The notes under the pieces are model-generated. The model searched no databases and had not been told where the DNA came from. It saw only the letters and a list, made by a program, of their open reading frames with translations. Both the position numbers and the translations under genes were made by a program. Positions 54,775 through 63,658 of a stretch of DNA of 64,000 nt are shown piece by piece; position 1 is the stretch's first letter, and every line of letters begins with the position of its first letter. The stretch spans positions 2,480,001 to 2,544,000 of the forward strand of contig NZ_CP102770.1 of NCBI RefSeq assembly GCF_038561935.1, read 5' to 3'. The DNA comes from Myxococcus stipitatus (GTDB lineage Bacteria; Myxococcota; Myxococcia; Myxococcales; Myxococcaceae).

Positions 54775-55692
54775 TTAGTTGACGTCCTCGCGCGCGAGGA
54801 GCTGGATTCCTCCGCACAGCGGGCAGAACGCGCTGAACGTCGTCACGTCGGAGTCCGGAGGCATCTCCGGAAAGCGCAGCCGCGCCATGGTGCTGGGCGC
54901 GTCGAAGGCCTCGCTCCAGCCGCACTTGTCGCACGGCGCGATGAGCCAGTTCGCCCGCTCCTGGAGATACTTCTCCGTCACCTGGAGCGGGTGGGCCAGG
55001 CCCGTCCCCGTGATGAAGCGGAGCTCATCGTCCTGGCGGATGCCCTGGAGCTGGTGAGGCGCATTGAGCAGCCGGGCGACGTAGACCCACGTGTCGCCGG
55101 GCGAGTCCACCTGCGAGGGCGTCGCCTGCTCGAGATTCATGAGCACCCGTCGCGCCGGGCCCTGCTCCGCGCGCAGGACGCGAACCCAACACATCTCGGG
55201 CGCGCGCTGGGTCCGCCGGGGCTCACCGTCATGCACCATCACCTGCAAGTCGTTCGGATGCCGCTCATGGAAGAGTCCCTGGAGGGCTGGGTCCTTGCGC
55301 CAGGGGGACTCCGGGTCGGGCTGGGGACCGTAATGCACCAACCAGGAGGGCGCCGCGGGCAGGCCCCGCGCGGAGACCTCCTCCGCCGTGAGGACCCGGT
55401 AGGGAAAGCCCCCGGGAAGCCGGAGGGTGAAGGCGGGCTGCTCGATGGCCTCCGCCGAGCTCTCGGGGCCTCCCTTGGCGGACAGCCCCGCGTCCGGGTC
55501 GACGTAGGTGAAGCCGAGAAACCGCTCCTGGAACTGCCATGGCAATTCCATCCACACCCAGCATCCCCAGGGGATGGCGCCCGACACCTTGTCTGGTGGA
55601 CGGCCCACCGTCACCCGGACGGCATTCGAGGGCTCCGACGGGCGCGGCCTGGGCGAGGTGCCACGGAATCTCTTTCGGAACCAGTCGAACAT
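54775..55692 (-). CDS. Protein of unknown function with a zinc-ribbon-like C-terminus
   Basis: A 305-residue soluble protein starting MFDWFRKRFRG. The C-terminal 60 residues contain CDKCGW and CPLCGG, two CxxC knuckles 40 residues apart that probably bind zinc. The body has WVWMELPWQFQERFLGFTYVDPDAG and LQVMVHDG; no catalytic pattern is recognised. The start is fixed by the next upstream codons being non-protein-like. It is divergent from the phosphatase-like lipoprotein gene (143 bases). Confidence 0.7.
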   Translation of the reverse strand: MFDWFRKRFRGTSPRPRPSEPSNAVRVTVGRPPDKVSGAIPWGCWVWMELPWQFQERFLGFTYVDPDAGLSAKGGPESSAEAIEQPAFTLRLPGGFPYRVLTAEEVSARGLPAAPSWLVHYGPQPDPESPWRKDPALQGLFHERHPNDLQVMVHDGEPRRTQRAPEMCWVRVLRAEQGPARRVLMNLEQATPSQVDSPGDTWVYVARLLNAPHQLQGIRQDDELRFITGTGLAHPLQVTEKYLQERANWLIAPCDKCGWSEAFDAPSTMARLRFPEMPPDSDVTTFSAFCPLCGGIQLLAREDVN

Positions 55693-55835
55693 CCCCGCAG
55701 TCTGCCATGGACTCAGGGAAATTCCTCTCAAGGCATGCGCTCGCCTCGTGGCTCTGGCTCCACGGGAGGGGGCGACCCACGCGCTGATACCCGGGTGAAC
55801 GGAATCTTTTGCGTCACATTTCGTTCAGTTGCGCG

Positions 55836-56729
55836 ATGCGTCTGTCCTTGCTGCTCGCCCAGGCCTCGCCCGGTGCTCCCCCGCTTGTCGCGCTTCGACG
55901 CCGGCGGGGCCTGTCCCCGTGGATGCTCCTCTTGTTTGTCTTCCTGACGGGGTGTCCGCTCGCGGAGAACTACACGGACGAGGACGGACCTCGGTACGGC
56001 GGAGACCATCGAATCCCCGCCGCGGCCCCCGAGGAGGCGCCGTCCTCGCTCACCGTGGTCACCTTCAACCTCTCCTTCGCCGAGCACGTCACGGAAGCCA
56101 TCACGGCCTTCAAGCGCTCCCCGCTCGCGGACGCGGACATCATCGCGATGCAGGAGATGGATGCGCCCGCCGTGGACCGCATCGCGAGGGAGCTCGGGAT
56201 GACCTATGTCTATTACCCGGCCTCCGTGCAGGTGGATGGCGGTGACTTCGGCAACGCGCTGCTGAGCCGCTGGCCCATCATCGCGGACAGGAAGCTCCAC
56301 CTCCCGCACGACGACCCGTACCACCAGCGCCGGCGCATCGCCGTCATCGCGACGGTGGATGTCCATGGCACCCCCGTGGAGCTCGTCTCCGTGCACAACT
56401 CCACGCCCATCGTCGGGCTCGGCGGACGGCTGGACCAGGCGGAAGCCATCATCGACGCCATCGACGGGAGCGGACCCTTGCGAGTGATTGCCGGTGACTT
56501 CAACACCTCCGACCCGGGGAGCCAGGGGCAGACGGTGAAGCTGTTCTCCCGGCGGAACTTCCAGTGGGCCTCGGAGGGCGTGGGGGACACCGTGGAGTCG
56601 GTGATTGGCGGCTTGCCGCTCGACTATGTCTTCGCCCAGGGGCTGCCTGTGTTGGAGCGCGGCGTGGACAGACGTCCCGCGGGCAGTGACCACCATCCGG
56701 TCTGGGTGCGCTTCGCATGGCCTCGGTGA
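55836..56729 (+). CDS. Endonuclease/exonuclease/phosphatase-fold lipoprotein
   Basis: A 297-residue protein with a long N-terminus before lipobox FLTGC (Cys about 40). EEP-superfamily residues are visible: VVTFNLSF (Asn), IIAMQEMD (Glu), VSVHN, IAGDFNTSD (Asp/Asn) and the terminal GSDHHPVWV (Asp-His pair). The set fits Mg2+-dependent DNase I-like or inositol-phosphatase-like enzymes. Signal and lipobox put it outside the cytoplasm, so extracellular nuclease or phosphodiesterase activity is possible. The ATG at 55836 is preferred over the TTG at 55809. Its TGA stop shares a base with the next start. Confidence 0.85.
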   Translation: MRLSLLLAQASPGAPPLVALRRRRGLSPWMLLLFVFLTGCPLAENYTDEDGPRYGGDHRIPAAAPEEAPSSLTVVTFNLSFAEHVTEAITAFKRSPLADADIIAMQEMDAPAVDRIARELGMTYVYYPASVQVDGGDFGNALLSRWPIIADRKLHLPHDDPYHQRRRIAVIATVDVHGTPVELVSVHNSTPIVGLGGRLDQAEAIIDAIDGSGPLRVIAGDFNTSDPGSQGQTVKLFSRRNFQWASEGVGDTVESVIGGLPLDYVFAQGLPVLERGVDRRPAGSDHHPVWVRFAWPR

Positions 56730-57403
56730 TGTCTCGGCTCATCCTTCGCGCTCTGGGGGTGGGGGGCGTGCTCCTGTTGGCTCCCGGATGCTTGAGCGGA
56801 GCGCGCAACCTGGGCGCCGCGACGACGCCGGTGGGGACGACGGAAGTCGGCGTGTCGATGAACACGATTGCCTTCGAGCACGGCCGGGAGAAAGCCTATC
56901 TCCCCATCCCCGAGCTCCACTTCCGCAAGGGCGCGGGAGAGGGCTGGGATTGGGGCGGGCGTCTCACGTTGCTGGGCCTGGAGCTGGGGACGCGGCACCG
57001 CGTCCTGGAGAGCCCTTCCTGGACGCTATCGCTCTCCCCGAGCGCGGGCATCTGGTACGTGCCCGTCACGAACAACTACTCGGAGCCCGTCAACCTGCGC
57101 CTCGGCGCGCAGGCGCTGCTGGACTGGCGGGTCAGCCGGCGGTGGACGCTCACCGGAGGCGCGTCACTGACGGGGGCCTTCGCGGGGCCGCTCACGGCGG
57201 TGCAAGGCCGGTTCAATGGCTCACACCTGCTGGCGGCTCCCGGTGGCTCGCTGGGCATCGCGTATCGCTTGAAGCCCAACCTCGAGGTGCGCGCCGAGGG
57301 AGGCTTCGAGATACCCATGGAGCTGAGCGGAGGCCGGCGTCCGATGGCCGGCCATGCCGGGCTGACGCTGCGCTGGTGGCGCGACGACGCCCGGCGACGG
57401 TGA
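56729..57403 (+). CDS. Outer-membrane-like beta-barrel lipoprotein of unknown function
   Basis: A 224-residue protein; ATG 56729 directly overlaps the previous TGA (TGATG), indicating coupled translation, although ATG 56717 is possible. A signal with lipobox LAPGC is followed by about 10 alternating beta strands ending in aromatic residues (WDWGGRLTLLGLELGTRHRV, SLSPSAGIWYVPV, WTLTGGASLTGAF, GSLGIAYRLKPNLEVRAEGGFEI, GHAGLTLRWW), suggesting a small outer-membrane barrel. The final strand ends in RWW followed by a basic tail. Function unknown. Confidence 0.7.
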   Translation: MSRLILRALGVGGVLLLAPGCLSGARNLGAATTPVGTTEVGVSMNTIAFEHGREKAYLPIPELHFRKGAGEGWDWGGRLTLLGLELGTRHRVLESPSWTLSLSPSAGIWYVPVTNNYSEPVNLRLGAQALLDWRVSRRWTLTGGASLTGAFAGPLTAVQGRFNGSHLLAAPGGSLGIAYRLKPNLEVRAEGGFEIPMELSGGRRPMAGHAGLTLRWWRDDARRR

Positions 57404-57406
57404 GGG

Positions 57407-58465
57407 CTACGGCTTCACGTCCTTCGGACGAGGAAACAGCGGCGGGTTGAGCCGCGTGAAGCCGTCGAGGTTGTAGTAGGGCGTGTAGGGGTAGGGGGGC
57501 GTCTGGAAGCTCACGGCCTCCAGCTTCGCCAGGTGCTCCTTCGACAGCGACCACCCCACGGCGCCGAGGTTGTCGCGCAGCTGCGCCTCGTTGCGCGCGC
57601 CGATGATGACGCTTCCGACGGTCGGCCGGGTCGTCAGCCAGTTGAGCGCGATTTGAGGCACGCTCTTCCCCGTCTCCTTCGCGATGTCATCGAGCACGTC
57701 GATGACGCGGTAGAGGTGCTCGTCATCGACGACGGGGCTCATGGAGGCGGTCTGGTGGAGGCGGCTCTCCTTGGGCAGGGGTTGCCCGCGCCGCACCTTG
57801 CCGGTGAGGCGGCCCCAGCCGAGCGGGCTCCACACCATCGTGCTGACGTTCTGGTCGACGGCGAGCGGCATGAGCTCCCACTCGTAGTCGCGCCCGACGA
57901 GCGAGTAGTAGGCCTGGTGGACGACATGCCGCGGGTAGCCGTGGCGGTCGGCGATGGCCAGCGACTTCATGAGCTGCCAGCCCGCGAAGTTCGACGCGCC
58001 GACGTAGCGGATCTTCCCCTGTCGCACGAGCTGGTCCAGCGTCGAGAGCACCTCCTCGATGGGCGTGCCCGCGTCGAAGGCGTGCAGCTGGAAGAGGTCG
58101 ATGTAGTCCGTGCCCAGCCGCCGCAGCGCACCTTCCGTCGCGCGGATGAGCCGGGCCCGGGAGGAGCCCGCGTCCTGCGGTCCATCCCCCGTGGGAAGCG
58201 AGGCCTTCGTCGAGATGAGGACCTGCTCGCGCCGTCCCTTGATGGCCGCGCCGAGCACCTCCTCCGACGCGCCATTCGAGTAGACATCGGCCGTGTCGAA
58301 CAGCGTCACGCCCGCCTCCAGGCAGAGGTCCACCAGCCGCCGCGCCTCGCTGATGCCCGTGTCGCCCCACGCGCTGAACAGCGGCCCCTGCCCACCGAAC
58401 GTGCCCGCGCCGAAGCTGAGGACAGGCACCTGAAGCCCGGAGGCCCCTAGACGTCGATACTCCAT
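57407..58465 (-). CDS. Aldo/keto reductase
   Basis: A 352-residue AKR-superfamily oxidoreductase. The catalytic tetrad is visible: FDTADVYSNGASEE (Asp and Tyr), LISTKAS (Lys), and LFQLHAFDAGTP (His). NADPH binding is by VIIGARNEAQLRDNLGAVGW. It begins MEYRRLGASGLQVPVLSFGAGTFGG; ATG 58477 (MEQVMEYRR) is an alternative. The extended C-terminus (PPYPYTPYYNLDGFTRLNPPLF) is typical of the YajO/AKR13-like group. Cytoplasmic; physiological carbonyl substrate unknown. Confidence 0.92.
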   Translation of the reverse strand: MEYRRLGASGLQVPVLSFGAGTFGGQGPLFSAWGDTGISEARRLVDLCLEAGVTLFDTADVYSNGASEEVLGAAIKGRREQVLISTKASLPTGDGPQDAGSSRARLIRATEGALRRLGTDYIDLFQLHAFDAGTPIEEVLSTLDQLVRQGKIRYVGASNFAGWQLMKSLAIADRHGYPRHVVHQAYYSLVGRDYEWELMPLAVDQNVSTMVWSPLGWGRLTGKVRRGQPLPKESRLHQTASMSPVVDDEHLYRVIDVLDDIAKETGKSVPQIALNWLTTRPTVGSVIIGARNEAQLRDNLGAVGWSLSKEHLAKLEAVSFQTPPYPYTPYYNLDGFTRLNPPLFPRPKDVKP

Positions 58466-58752
58466 GACTTGCTCCATTTCCGGCCCTGGGGACTGCCCCG
58501 GCCGACGGTGCGTCATGTAGCGACCAGGCCCCCCGAGGCGAAACGGGTCGCGAGGCACAGTGCCTGGGCGCTGAATTCACAGGTGCCCCGCGCCGGAGCA
58601 CCGAGTGCAAGTGGCTGAAAACCCAGGGAAACCGAGGGGGACTTCCTCCGGAGTCCGGAGGAGTCGGGGGTCGTGTCGATTCGCTTCCCGCGGATTCGTC
58701 GCCGTGGCACAGGCACGGGACTCGGCCCGGTTCGACTCAGGAGACACACGCG

Positions 58753-59475
58753 ATGCGGTTCATGGTCATGCACAAGGTGACGGAGGAGATGGAGAAGGGG
58801 ACCCCGCCGACGCCCGAGGAGATGGAGGGAGTGGGGCGCCTCATCGGGGACGCGCTGCAGCGGGGCATCTTCGTCTCGGCCGAGGGGCTCCATCCGACGT
58901 CGCAGCGGGTGCACCTGGCCTACCGGAAGGGCCTGAGGACGCTCACCCCGGGGCCGTTCACGGAGCTAGGGGAGCGCGTGGCCGGCTTCATGCTCATGAG
59001 CGTGCGGTCGAAGGAGGAGGCCCTCGCCTGGTGCGACAAGTTCGCGACGGCGGTGGGGGATGTCGAGCTCGTCCTGGGGGCCGTCAAGGAGCCGTGGGAC
59101 GTGGGCATGGCGCCGAGGCCGGAGAACCCGCCGCTGCGCTTCCTGTCGCTGTACATGGCGGATGAGCGCTCGGAGAAGGACCTGCCGCGCGAGGCGTGGC
59201 AGGCCGAGCGCTTGAAGGTGCTCTTCGATGAGATGACGCGGGTGGGGGTGCTCCAGGTCTCCGCGGAGCTTGCGAGCACGCGGCGGGGCTCGCGTGTGCA
59301 CTTCGAGGGCGGGCGGCACACGGTGATGGACGGACCGTTCGCGGAGTCGAAGGAGCTGGTCGCGGGCTACGCGGTGCTGGAGCTGCCGTCGAAGGCGGAG
59401 GCCGTCGAGTGGTCGACGCGCTTCGGCTCGGTCGTGAAGGTCCGTGAAATCGACGTCCGCCCGCTGGCGGAGTGA
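58753..59475 (+). CDS. Protein with two YCII-like (DGPF) domains
   Basis: A 240-residue protein made of two tandem YCII-type modules (PF03795). Module 1 starts MRFMVMHKVTEEMEKG and has TLTPGPFTELGERVAGFMLM; module 2 starts LRFLSLYMAD and has HTVMDGPFAESKELVAGYAVLEL. The DGPF box is intact only in module 2; module 1 reads TPGPF. A His/Asp pair in such proteins has been proposed catalytic. Function unknown. These genes often neighbour sigma factors, but not here. Confidence 0.88.
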   Translation: MRFMVMHKVTEEMEKGTPPTPEEMEGVGRLIGDALQRGIFVSAEGLHPTSQRVHLAYRKGLRTLTPGPFTELGERVAGFMLMSVRSKEEALAWCDKFATAVGDVELVLGAVKEPWDVGMAPRPENPPLRFLSLYMADERSEKDLPREAWQAERLKVLFDEMTRVGVLQVSAELASTRRGSRVHFEGGRHTVMDGPFAESKELVAGYAVLELPSKAEAVEWSTRFGSVVKVREIDVRPLAE

Positions 59476-59583
59476 CTCGGCGCCCTCCCTCCAGGGGCGG
59501 TGAGGCCGTGCCCTGGGGGGCCTGGTGTGCTAATCCAGGAGGGTCGTAGGACGACTTTCAACCCTTCAGCCCGGAAGACCTCC

Positions 59584-60525
59584 ATGGCAGGCAGCAGTCT
59601 ATTTGCGCTCATCGACGACATCGCGACCATCCTGGATGACGTCTCCATCCTGACGAAGGTGGCGGCGAAAAAGACGGCGGGCGTGCTTGGAGACGACCTG
59701 GCCCTGAACGCCCAGCAGGTGACGGGCGTGAGCGCGGACCGCGAGCTGCCGGTGGTGTGGGCGGTGGCGAAGGGCTCGCTGGTCAACAAGGCCATCCTGG
59801 TGCCTGCGGCGCTGGCCATCAGCGCGCTGGCGCCCTGGCTGGTGACGCCGCTCCTGATGGTGGGCGGCGCGTTCCTCTGCTTCGAGGGCTTCGAGAAGCT
59901 GGCGCACAAGTTCCTGCACAGCGAGGAGGAGGACCAGGAGCACCGCGCCGAGCTGCGTGAGGCGCTGGCGAATCCGAACGTGGACCTGGTGGCGATGGAG
60001 AAGGACAAGATCAAGGGCGCGGTGCGCACCGACTTCATCCTCTCCGCGGAAATCATCGCCATCACCCTGGGCACCGTGGCGACGGCGACGTTCGCCACGC
60101 GCGTCTCGGTGCTGGCGGGCATCGCGCTCATCATGACGGTGGGCGTGTACGGGCTGGTGGCGGGCATCGTGAAGCTGGACGACGCGGGCCTGTACCTCAC
60201 CCGTCAGGCGGGGGCCTTCCAGCGCCGGCTGGGCGCGGGCATCCTCCGCGCGGCGCCCATGCTGATGAAGTTCCTCTCCGTGGCGGGGACGGCGGCCATG
60301 TTCCTGGTGGGCGGCGGCATCCTCGTGCACGGCATCTCCGGCCTGCATCACGCGGAGGAGTCCTTCACCGCGTGGGCCTCGACGGTGCCGGGCGTGGGCA
60401 GCGTCCTGGGCGGCCTGGCGTCCATGCTGCTCAACGCCGCGGTGGGCCTGGGGGCTGGCGCCGTGACGGTGCTGCTCTTCACCGTGGGGCAGAAGCTGTT
60501 CAAGAAGAACAAGGGCGCGAAGTAG
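59584..60525 (+). CDS. yedI: Multi-pass membrane protein of the DUF808 (YedI) family
   Basis: A 313-residue integral membrane protein of PF05661. It begins [49 protein letters not shown], the near-invariant N-terminus of the family, followed by about seven TM helices ([104 protein letters not shown]). Ends in a Lys-rich tail. A transport role is suspected but not established. It is followed by a strong terminator. Confidence 0.93.
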   Translation: MAGSSLFALIDDIATILDDVSILTKVAAKKTAGVLGDDLALNAQQVTGVSADRELPVVWAVAKGSLVNKAILVPAALAISALAPWLVTPLLMVGGAFLCFEGFEKLAHKFLHSEEEDQEHRAELREALANPNVDLVAMEKDKIKGAVRTDFILSAEIIAITLGTVATATFATRVSVLAGIALIMTVGVYGLVAGIVKLDDAGLYLTRQAGAFQRRLGAGILRAAPMLMKFLSVAGTAAMFLVGGGILVHGISGLHHAEESFTAWASTVPGVGSVLGGLASMLLNAAVGLGAGAVTVLLFTVGQKLFKKNKGAK

Positions 60526-60537
60526 CCGGTAGCACCC

Positions 60538-60596
60538 GAAGGGCCACGGTGGGCGTGCGGCTCCGACGCGCCCCTGTGGCCCTTCTTCGGTTTGAC
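60538..60596 (+). terminator. Intrinsic terminator after the DUF808 gene
   Basis: A stem of GAAGGGCCAC (60538-60547) with its exact complement (60576-60585), continued inside by GGGCG/CGCCC pairing, is followed by TTCGGTTTGAC. It lies 12 bases after the stop codon and ends just before the promoter of the GntR gene. Confidence 0.8.
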
Positions 60597-60620
60597 GAAA
60601 CTTGGTAACCAAGTTAGGAA
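60592..60620 (+). promoter_or_regulatory. Promoter and operator of the GntR regulator gene
   Basis: Candidate -35 TTGACG (60592-60597) and -10 TAGGAA (60615-60620) are 17 bases apart. The spacer is filled by the perfect palindrome AACTTGGTAACCAAGTT (60599-60615), containing TGGT-A-ACCA, which resembles FadR-type half-sites. The GTG start at 60628 lies about where transcription should begin, so the mRNA could be leaderless, although AGGA at 60616 could also serve as ribosome site. Confidence 0.75.
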
Positions 60621-60627
60621 TGACGGC

Positions 60628-61314
60628 GTGCCTGGCTCATCCCGTCAGAAGCCGCAGCGTGCCGCGGAGCTCGTGCTCGAGGCGCTGTGCGTCGCCATCT
60701 TCGACGGCAAGCTCAAGGAGGGGGACCCCCTGCCTCCAGAGCGAGTCCTCGCGGAGACGCACGGCGTCTCGCGCATCATCGCGCGCCAGGCGGTGCATAC
60801 GCTGGTGGACGCAGGTCTCGTCGAGGCTCGGCAGGGCGGAGCCTCTCGCGTGTTGGACGTCGCCGCGGCGGATGCCCGGGCGCTGGAGCTGCTCTTCCGC
60901 TATGGCTCGCGCCTTCGAGGGGGTGGCGCGCGGCTCCGCGAGGAGCTGGTCGAGTACCGGCTCCTGTACGTGGTGATGATGCTCGACGCCGCGCACCGGA
61001 AGGCGACCGACGAGGAGCGGCGCGCCTTGCTCGCGTTCGTGGAGGCGTGTCCCGCCCAGCCCTCGGAGGCGCGGGCCCGCCAGCTCGACACGGAGTTCTG
61101 GCGGCACGTCACCGCGATGGGCCGGAATCAAATCATGCGGATGGAGATGGCCCTGTGGGAGCGCTGGGCGGACCCGAGTGCTCCGCTCGATGGCAAGGCC
61201 GACGAGCTGCGCTGGTTCTACCACGTGCTCGCCAAGCAGCTGCTGTCGCGCCAGGACCCGATTCCCTTCTACCTCGCGACCATCCGTCCGACGTTCGCTC
61301 CTGCTTCCCGCTGA
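60628..61314 (+). CDS. GntR/FadR-family transcriptional regulator
   Basis: A 228-residue regulator. The N-terminal winged helix reads AELVLEALCVAIFDGKLKEGDPLPPERVLAETHGVSRIIARQAVHTLVDAGLVEARQGG; the C-terminal FCD-like helical domain contains EYRLLYVVMMLDAAHRKATDEE and DTEFWRHVTAMGRNQIM, with metal-binding-type His. The GTG at 60628 is chosen because the reading frame above it overlaps the -35/-10 and operator. The same palindrome recurs before the downstream flavin oxidase, indicating autoregulation and control of that gene. Confidence 0.9.
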   Translation: MPGSSRQKPQRAAELVLEALCVAIFDGKLKEGDPLPPERVLAETHGVSRIIARQAVHTLVDAGLVEARQGGASRVLDVAAADARALELLFRYGSRLRGGGARLREELVEYRLLYVVMMLDAAHRKATDEERRALLAFVEACPAQPSEARARQLDTEFWRHVTAMGRNQIMRMEMALWERWADPSAPLDGKADELRWFYHVLAKQLLSRQDPIPFYLATIRPTFAPASR

Positions 61315-61358
61315 ACCCGGTGTGGCCGGCACCGGTGTGTGTATTGGCTTGTCCGCTC

Positions 61359-61375
61359 AACTTGGTAACCAAGAT
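61359..61375 (+). promoter_or_regulatory. Second copy of the GntR operator, before the flavin oxidase gene
   Basis: AACTTGGTAACCAAG (61359-61373) is identical to 15 bases of the 17-base palindrome at 60599 and lies 12 bases upstream of the start codon, so a bound regulator would block transcription or initiation. Confidence 0.75.
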
Positions 61376-61385
61376 GGGAGTCCCG

Positions 61386-62822
61386 ATGAAGCGCTTCAGT
61401 CGGATGGGTGCCCTGGCTGCGATTTCACGGCGGTCGTTGCTGAAGTGGCCCGCGGCGACGTGTGCGGTCTCCGTGCTGGGAAGCAGTGAGGGCCTCGCGC
61501 ATCCTCGCGTCTGGGACGTCGACGTCGACGTCGCCGTCGTGGGCGCGGGGCTGTCTGGCTTGAGCGCCGCACGGATGCTCGCTCGCGCGGGGCGCAGTGT
61601 CGTGGTGCTCGATGCGCGGGACAGGGTGGGGGGCCGCACGTTGAACCAGCGCACCGTGGGGAATCACCCGGTCGATGGCGGTGGACAGTGGATTGGCGCG
61701 AGCCAGACGCGCGTCATGGCGCTCGCGGACGAGCTGGGCATCCAGCGGGTCGCGCAGCACGAGGCGGGGCTTCGGGTCGCCCACGTCAATGGCAGGCGCA
61801 TCACGTTCGAGAAGGAGGTTCCGGGCGCGGAGACCCTGCGTGTCCAGGCGATGTTGGAGGGGCTGGCGCAGCGGGTTCCGCTCGAGGCGCCATGGACTGC
61901 TCCGGGCGCCGTGCTGCTGGATGCGCGGAGCGTCGCGGACTGGCTGCAGGCGAACGAGGTCGGGGAAGAGGCGCGTGGCGCGGTGGCGGGGACGATTGGA
62001 ACGACGCTGAGCGCGAGCCCCGAGAACATCTCCCTGCTCTGGTTCCTCTTCTATCTGCGCTCCGCGGGTGGCTTCACGGAGCTCAACGAGGGGGCGCAGC
62101 AGTATCGGTTGGAGGGGGGGGCCCAGGCCCTCTCGCTGCGGCTCGCGGAGGAACTCTCGGGCAGCGTCGTGCTGGGGGCTCCCGTGCGTCGCATCCGGGG
62201 ATGGTGCACGGACTCGGTGGTGATTCACTCCGATGTGGGCACGGTGCGTGCGCGCCGCGCCATCGTCGCGATGATGCCGAGGGACGTGCAGCGCATCGAC
62301 TTCACGCCAGCGCTTCCGCGCCAGCGCGAGGCTCTTCAGCGGTCCTGGGGCGCGAGCGCGGGCTTCAAGGTGCACCTCGTCTTCGACCGTCCCTTCTGGA
62401 GAGAGGAGGGGCTCGCGGGGGTGGGCTTCACGGATTCAGGGGTGGTGGAGCTGACGTTCGACAGCACTCCGGCGGATGGCTCGGTGGGTGTCCTATTGGC
62501 GTTCGTGAGTCCCTCGGCGGCACGGCTGCCCGTGGCGGTCCGTCGTGCTCGTGTCATCGAAGATGTGGCGAAGCTCTTTGGCGAGCAGGCGCGAGTGCCT
62601 CGGGACTACCTCGAGCAGGACTGGGCGCGCGAGACGTGGAGCGCGGGCTGCGTCTCTCCACTGCCTCCGGGGTTGATTTCGTCATGGGGCAGTGCGCTCA
62701 AGGCTCCCACCGGACGCATCCACTGGGCGGGCACCGAGACTTCGGGCGTCTGGTGTGGCTACCTCGACGGCGCCATTCGAGCGGGCGAGCGCGCCGCGTC
62801 CGAGGTGTTGTCCCTGCTCTGA
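61386..62822 (+). CDS. Tat-exported flavin monoamine oxidase-family protein
   Basis: A 478-residue FAD enzyme. The ATG at 61386 is preceded by GGGAG; the N-terminus shows a Tat motif SRRSLLKWPAA and hydrophobic core (about 14-35). FAD binding is by VDVAVVGAGLSGLSAARMLARAGRSVVVLDARDRVGGRT, with the second flavin motif at the C-terminus (IHWAGTETSGVWCGYLDGAIRAGERAA). The internal motif GGGQWIGASQTRVMALADELG is typical of amine/polyamine/L-amino acid oxidases. It should act in the periplasm, producing H2O2 from an amine. The substrate may be the inducer sensed by the adjacent GntR regulator (inference). Confidence 0.9.
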   Translation: MKRFSRMGALAAISRRSLLKWPAATCAVSVLGSSEGLAHPRVWDVDVDVAVVGAGLSGLSAARMLARAGRSVVVLDARDRVGGRTLNQRTVGNHPVDGGGQWIGASQTRVMALADELGIQRVAQHEAGLRVAHVNGRRITFEKEVPGAETLRVQAMLEGLAQRVPLEAPWTAPGAVLLDARSVADWLQANEVGEEARGAVAGTIGTTLSASPENISLLWFLFYLRSAGGFTELNEGAQQYRLEGGAQALSLRLAEELSGSVVLGAPVRRIRGWCTDSVVIHSDVGTVRARRAIVAMMPRDVQRIDFTPALPRQREALQRSWGASAGFKVHLVFDRPFWREEGLAGVGFTDSGVVELTFDSTPADGSVGVLLAFVSPSAARLPVAVRRARVIEDVAKLFGEQARVPRDYLEQDWARETWSAGCVSPLPPGLISSWGSALKAPTGRIHWAGTETSGVWCGYLDGAIRAGERAASEVLSLL

Positions 62823-62914
62823 ACACCGGGGCGTCGGTCGCATGGCGGCTCCGGGCGCGCAAGCCAGATAGAGTGGGGTGACGCGAGCGCACCTCGCGCG
62901 GACGGAGCCCTGCC

Positions 62915-63646
62915 ATGTCGCATTCCGTCGTCCCCACCCTTGTCGGCGAAGCCTTCTCTCCGTGGACGCAGAAGGCTCGCTGGGCCCTGGAGTATTGCGG
63001 CGTCGCGTTCGCCTATCGCGAATACGTCCCGACGCTGAGCGAGCCGTGGCTTCGTTGGCGCATGCGGCAAGCGTCGGGCAAGGTGTCGGTGCCCGTGCTG
63101 CTCGTGGGCGATGAGGTCGTGCGTGGCTCCTGGGACATCGCTCGCTTCGCCGCGCGGCGGGCCGGTGACAGCCGGCTCGGTGACTTCGAGGCCATCGCCC
63201 CTTGGAACAGCCTCAGCGAAGCGGCGCTCGCCGAAGCGCGGACCCGCGTGGTCCTTCGCACCTTGGCGGACCCGGAGGCGCTCGACGAAGCCTCCGCCGC
63301 GATACTCCCGCGAGTGCTCTGTCGCCCCCTTCGATTCATCGCCCGCGATGCCGCGCGCCGGCTCGACCGCAAGTATCGCGACCTCGTCGTGCCGGGCTCC
63401 CTCCGACACGCGCTGGAGCGAACCCGTGCCGGTCTGCGCGACATGGGCGGCGAGCACCTGTTCGGTCACTTCACCTATGCCGACATCACCATGGTCGTGG
63501 TGCTGGAGGCGCTGGCCCCCGCCGCGCGCATCCATCCACCGCTCGGCCCCGCGGCGCGCCGCTGCTGGAGTGACGCGGCCTTGGCGGAGGAGTTCTCGGA
63601 CCTGCTGCACTGGCGCGCACGCTTGATGACAGCCCATCCGGTGTAG
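62915..63646 (+). CDS. Glutathione S-transferase-like protein
   Basis: A 243-residue GST-fold protein. The thioredoxin-like N-terminal domain begins VVPTLVGEAFSPWTQKARWALEYCGVAFAYREYVP with SVPVLL (cis-Pro) and GSWDIARFAA; the C-terminal helical domain includes HFTYADITMVVVLEAL. No CxxC is present; the potential N-terminal Ser/Pro-Trp site (SPWTQK) is in the position of the catalytic residue. Substrate unknown. It is followed 12 bases later by the ATPase gene. Confidence 0.82.
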   Translation: MSHSVVPTLVGEAFSPWTQKARWALEYCGVAFAYREYVPTLSEPWLRWRMRQASGKVSVPVLLVGDEVVRGSWDIARFAARRAGDSRLGDFEAIAPWNSLSEAALAEARTRVVLRTLADPEALDEASAAILPRVLCRPLRFIARDAARRLDRKYRDLVVPGSLRHALERTRAGLRDMGGEHLFGHFTYADITMVVVLEALAPAARIHPPLGPAARRCWSDAALAEEFSDLLHWRARLMTAHPV

Positions 63647-63658
63647 GAAACACCGCGC

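Noticed and set aside
58466-58752. Possible small gene between the aldo/keto reductase and YCII-like genes
   Set aside because: Short frames only, with no ribosome site or conserved-looking residues; most likely divergent promoters.
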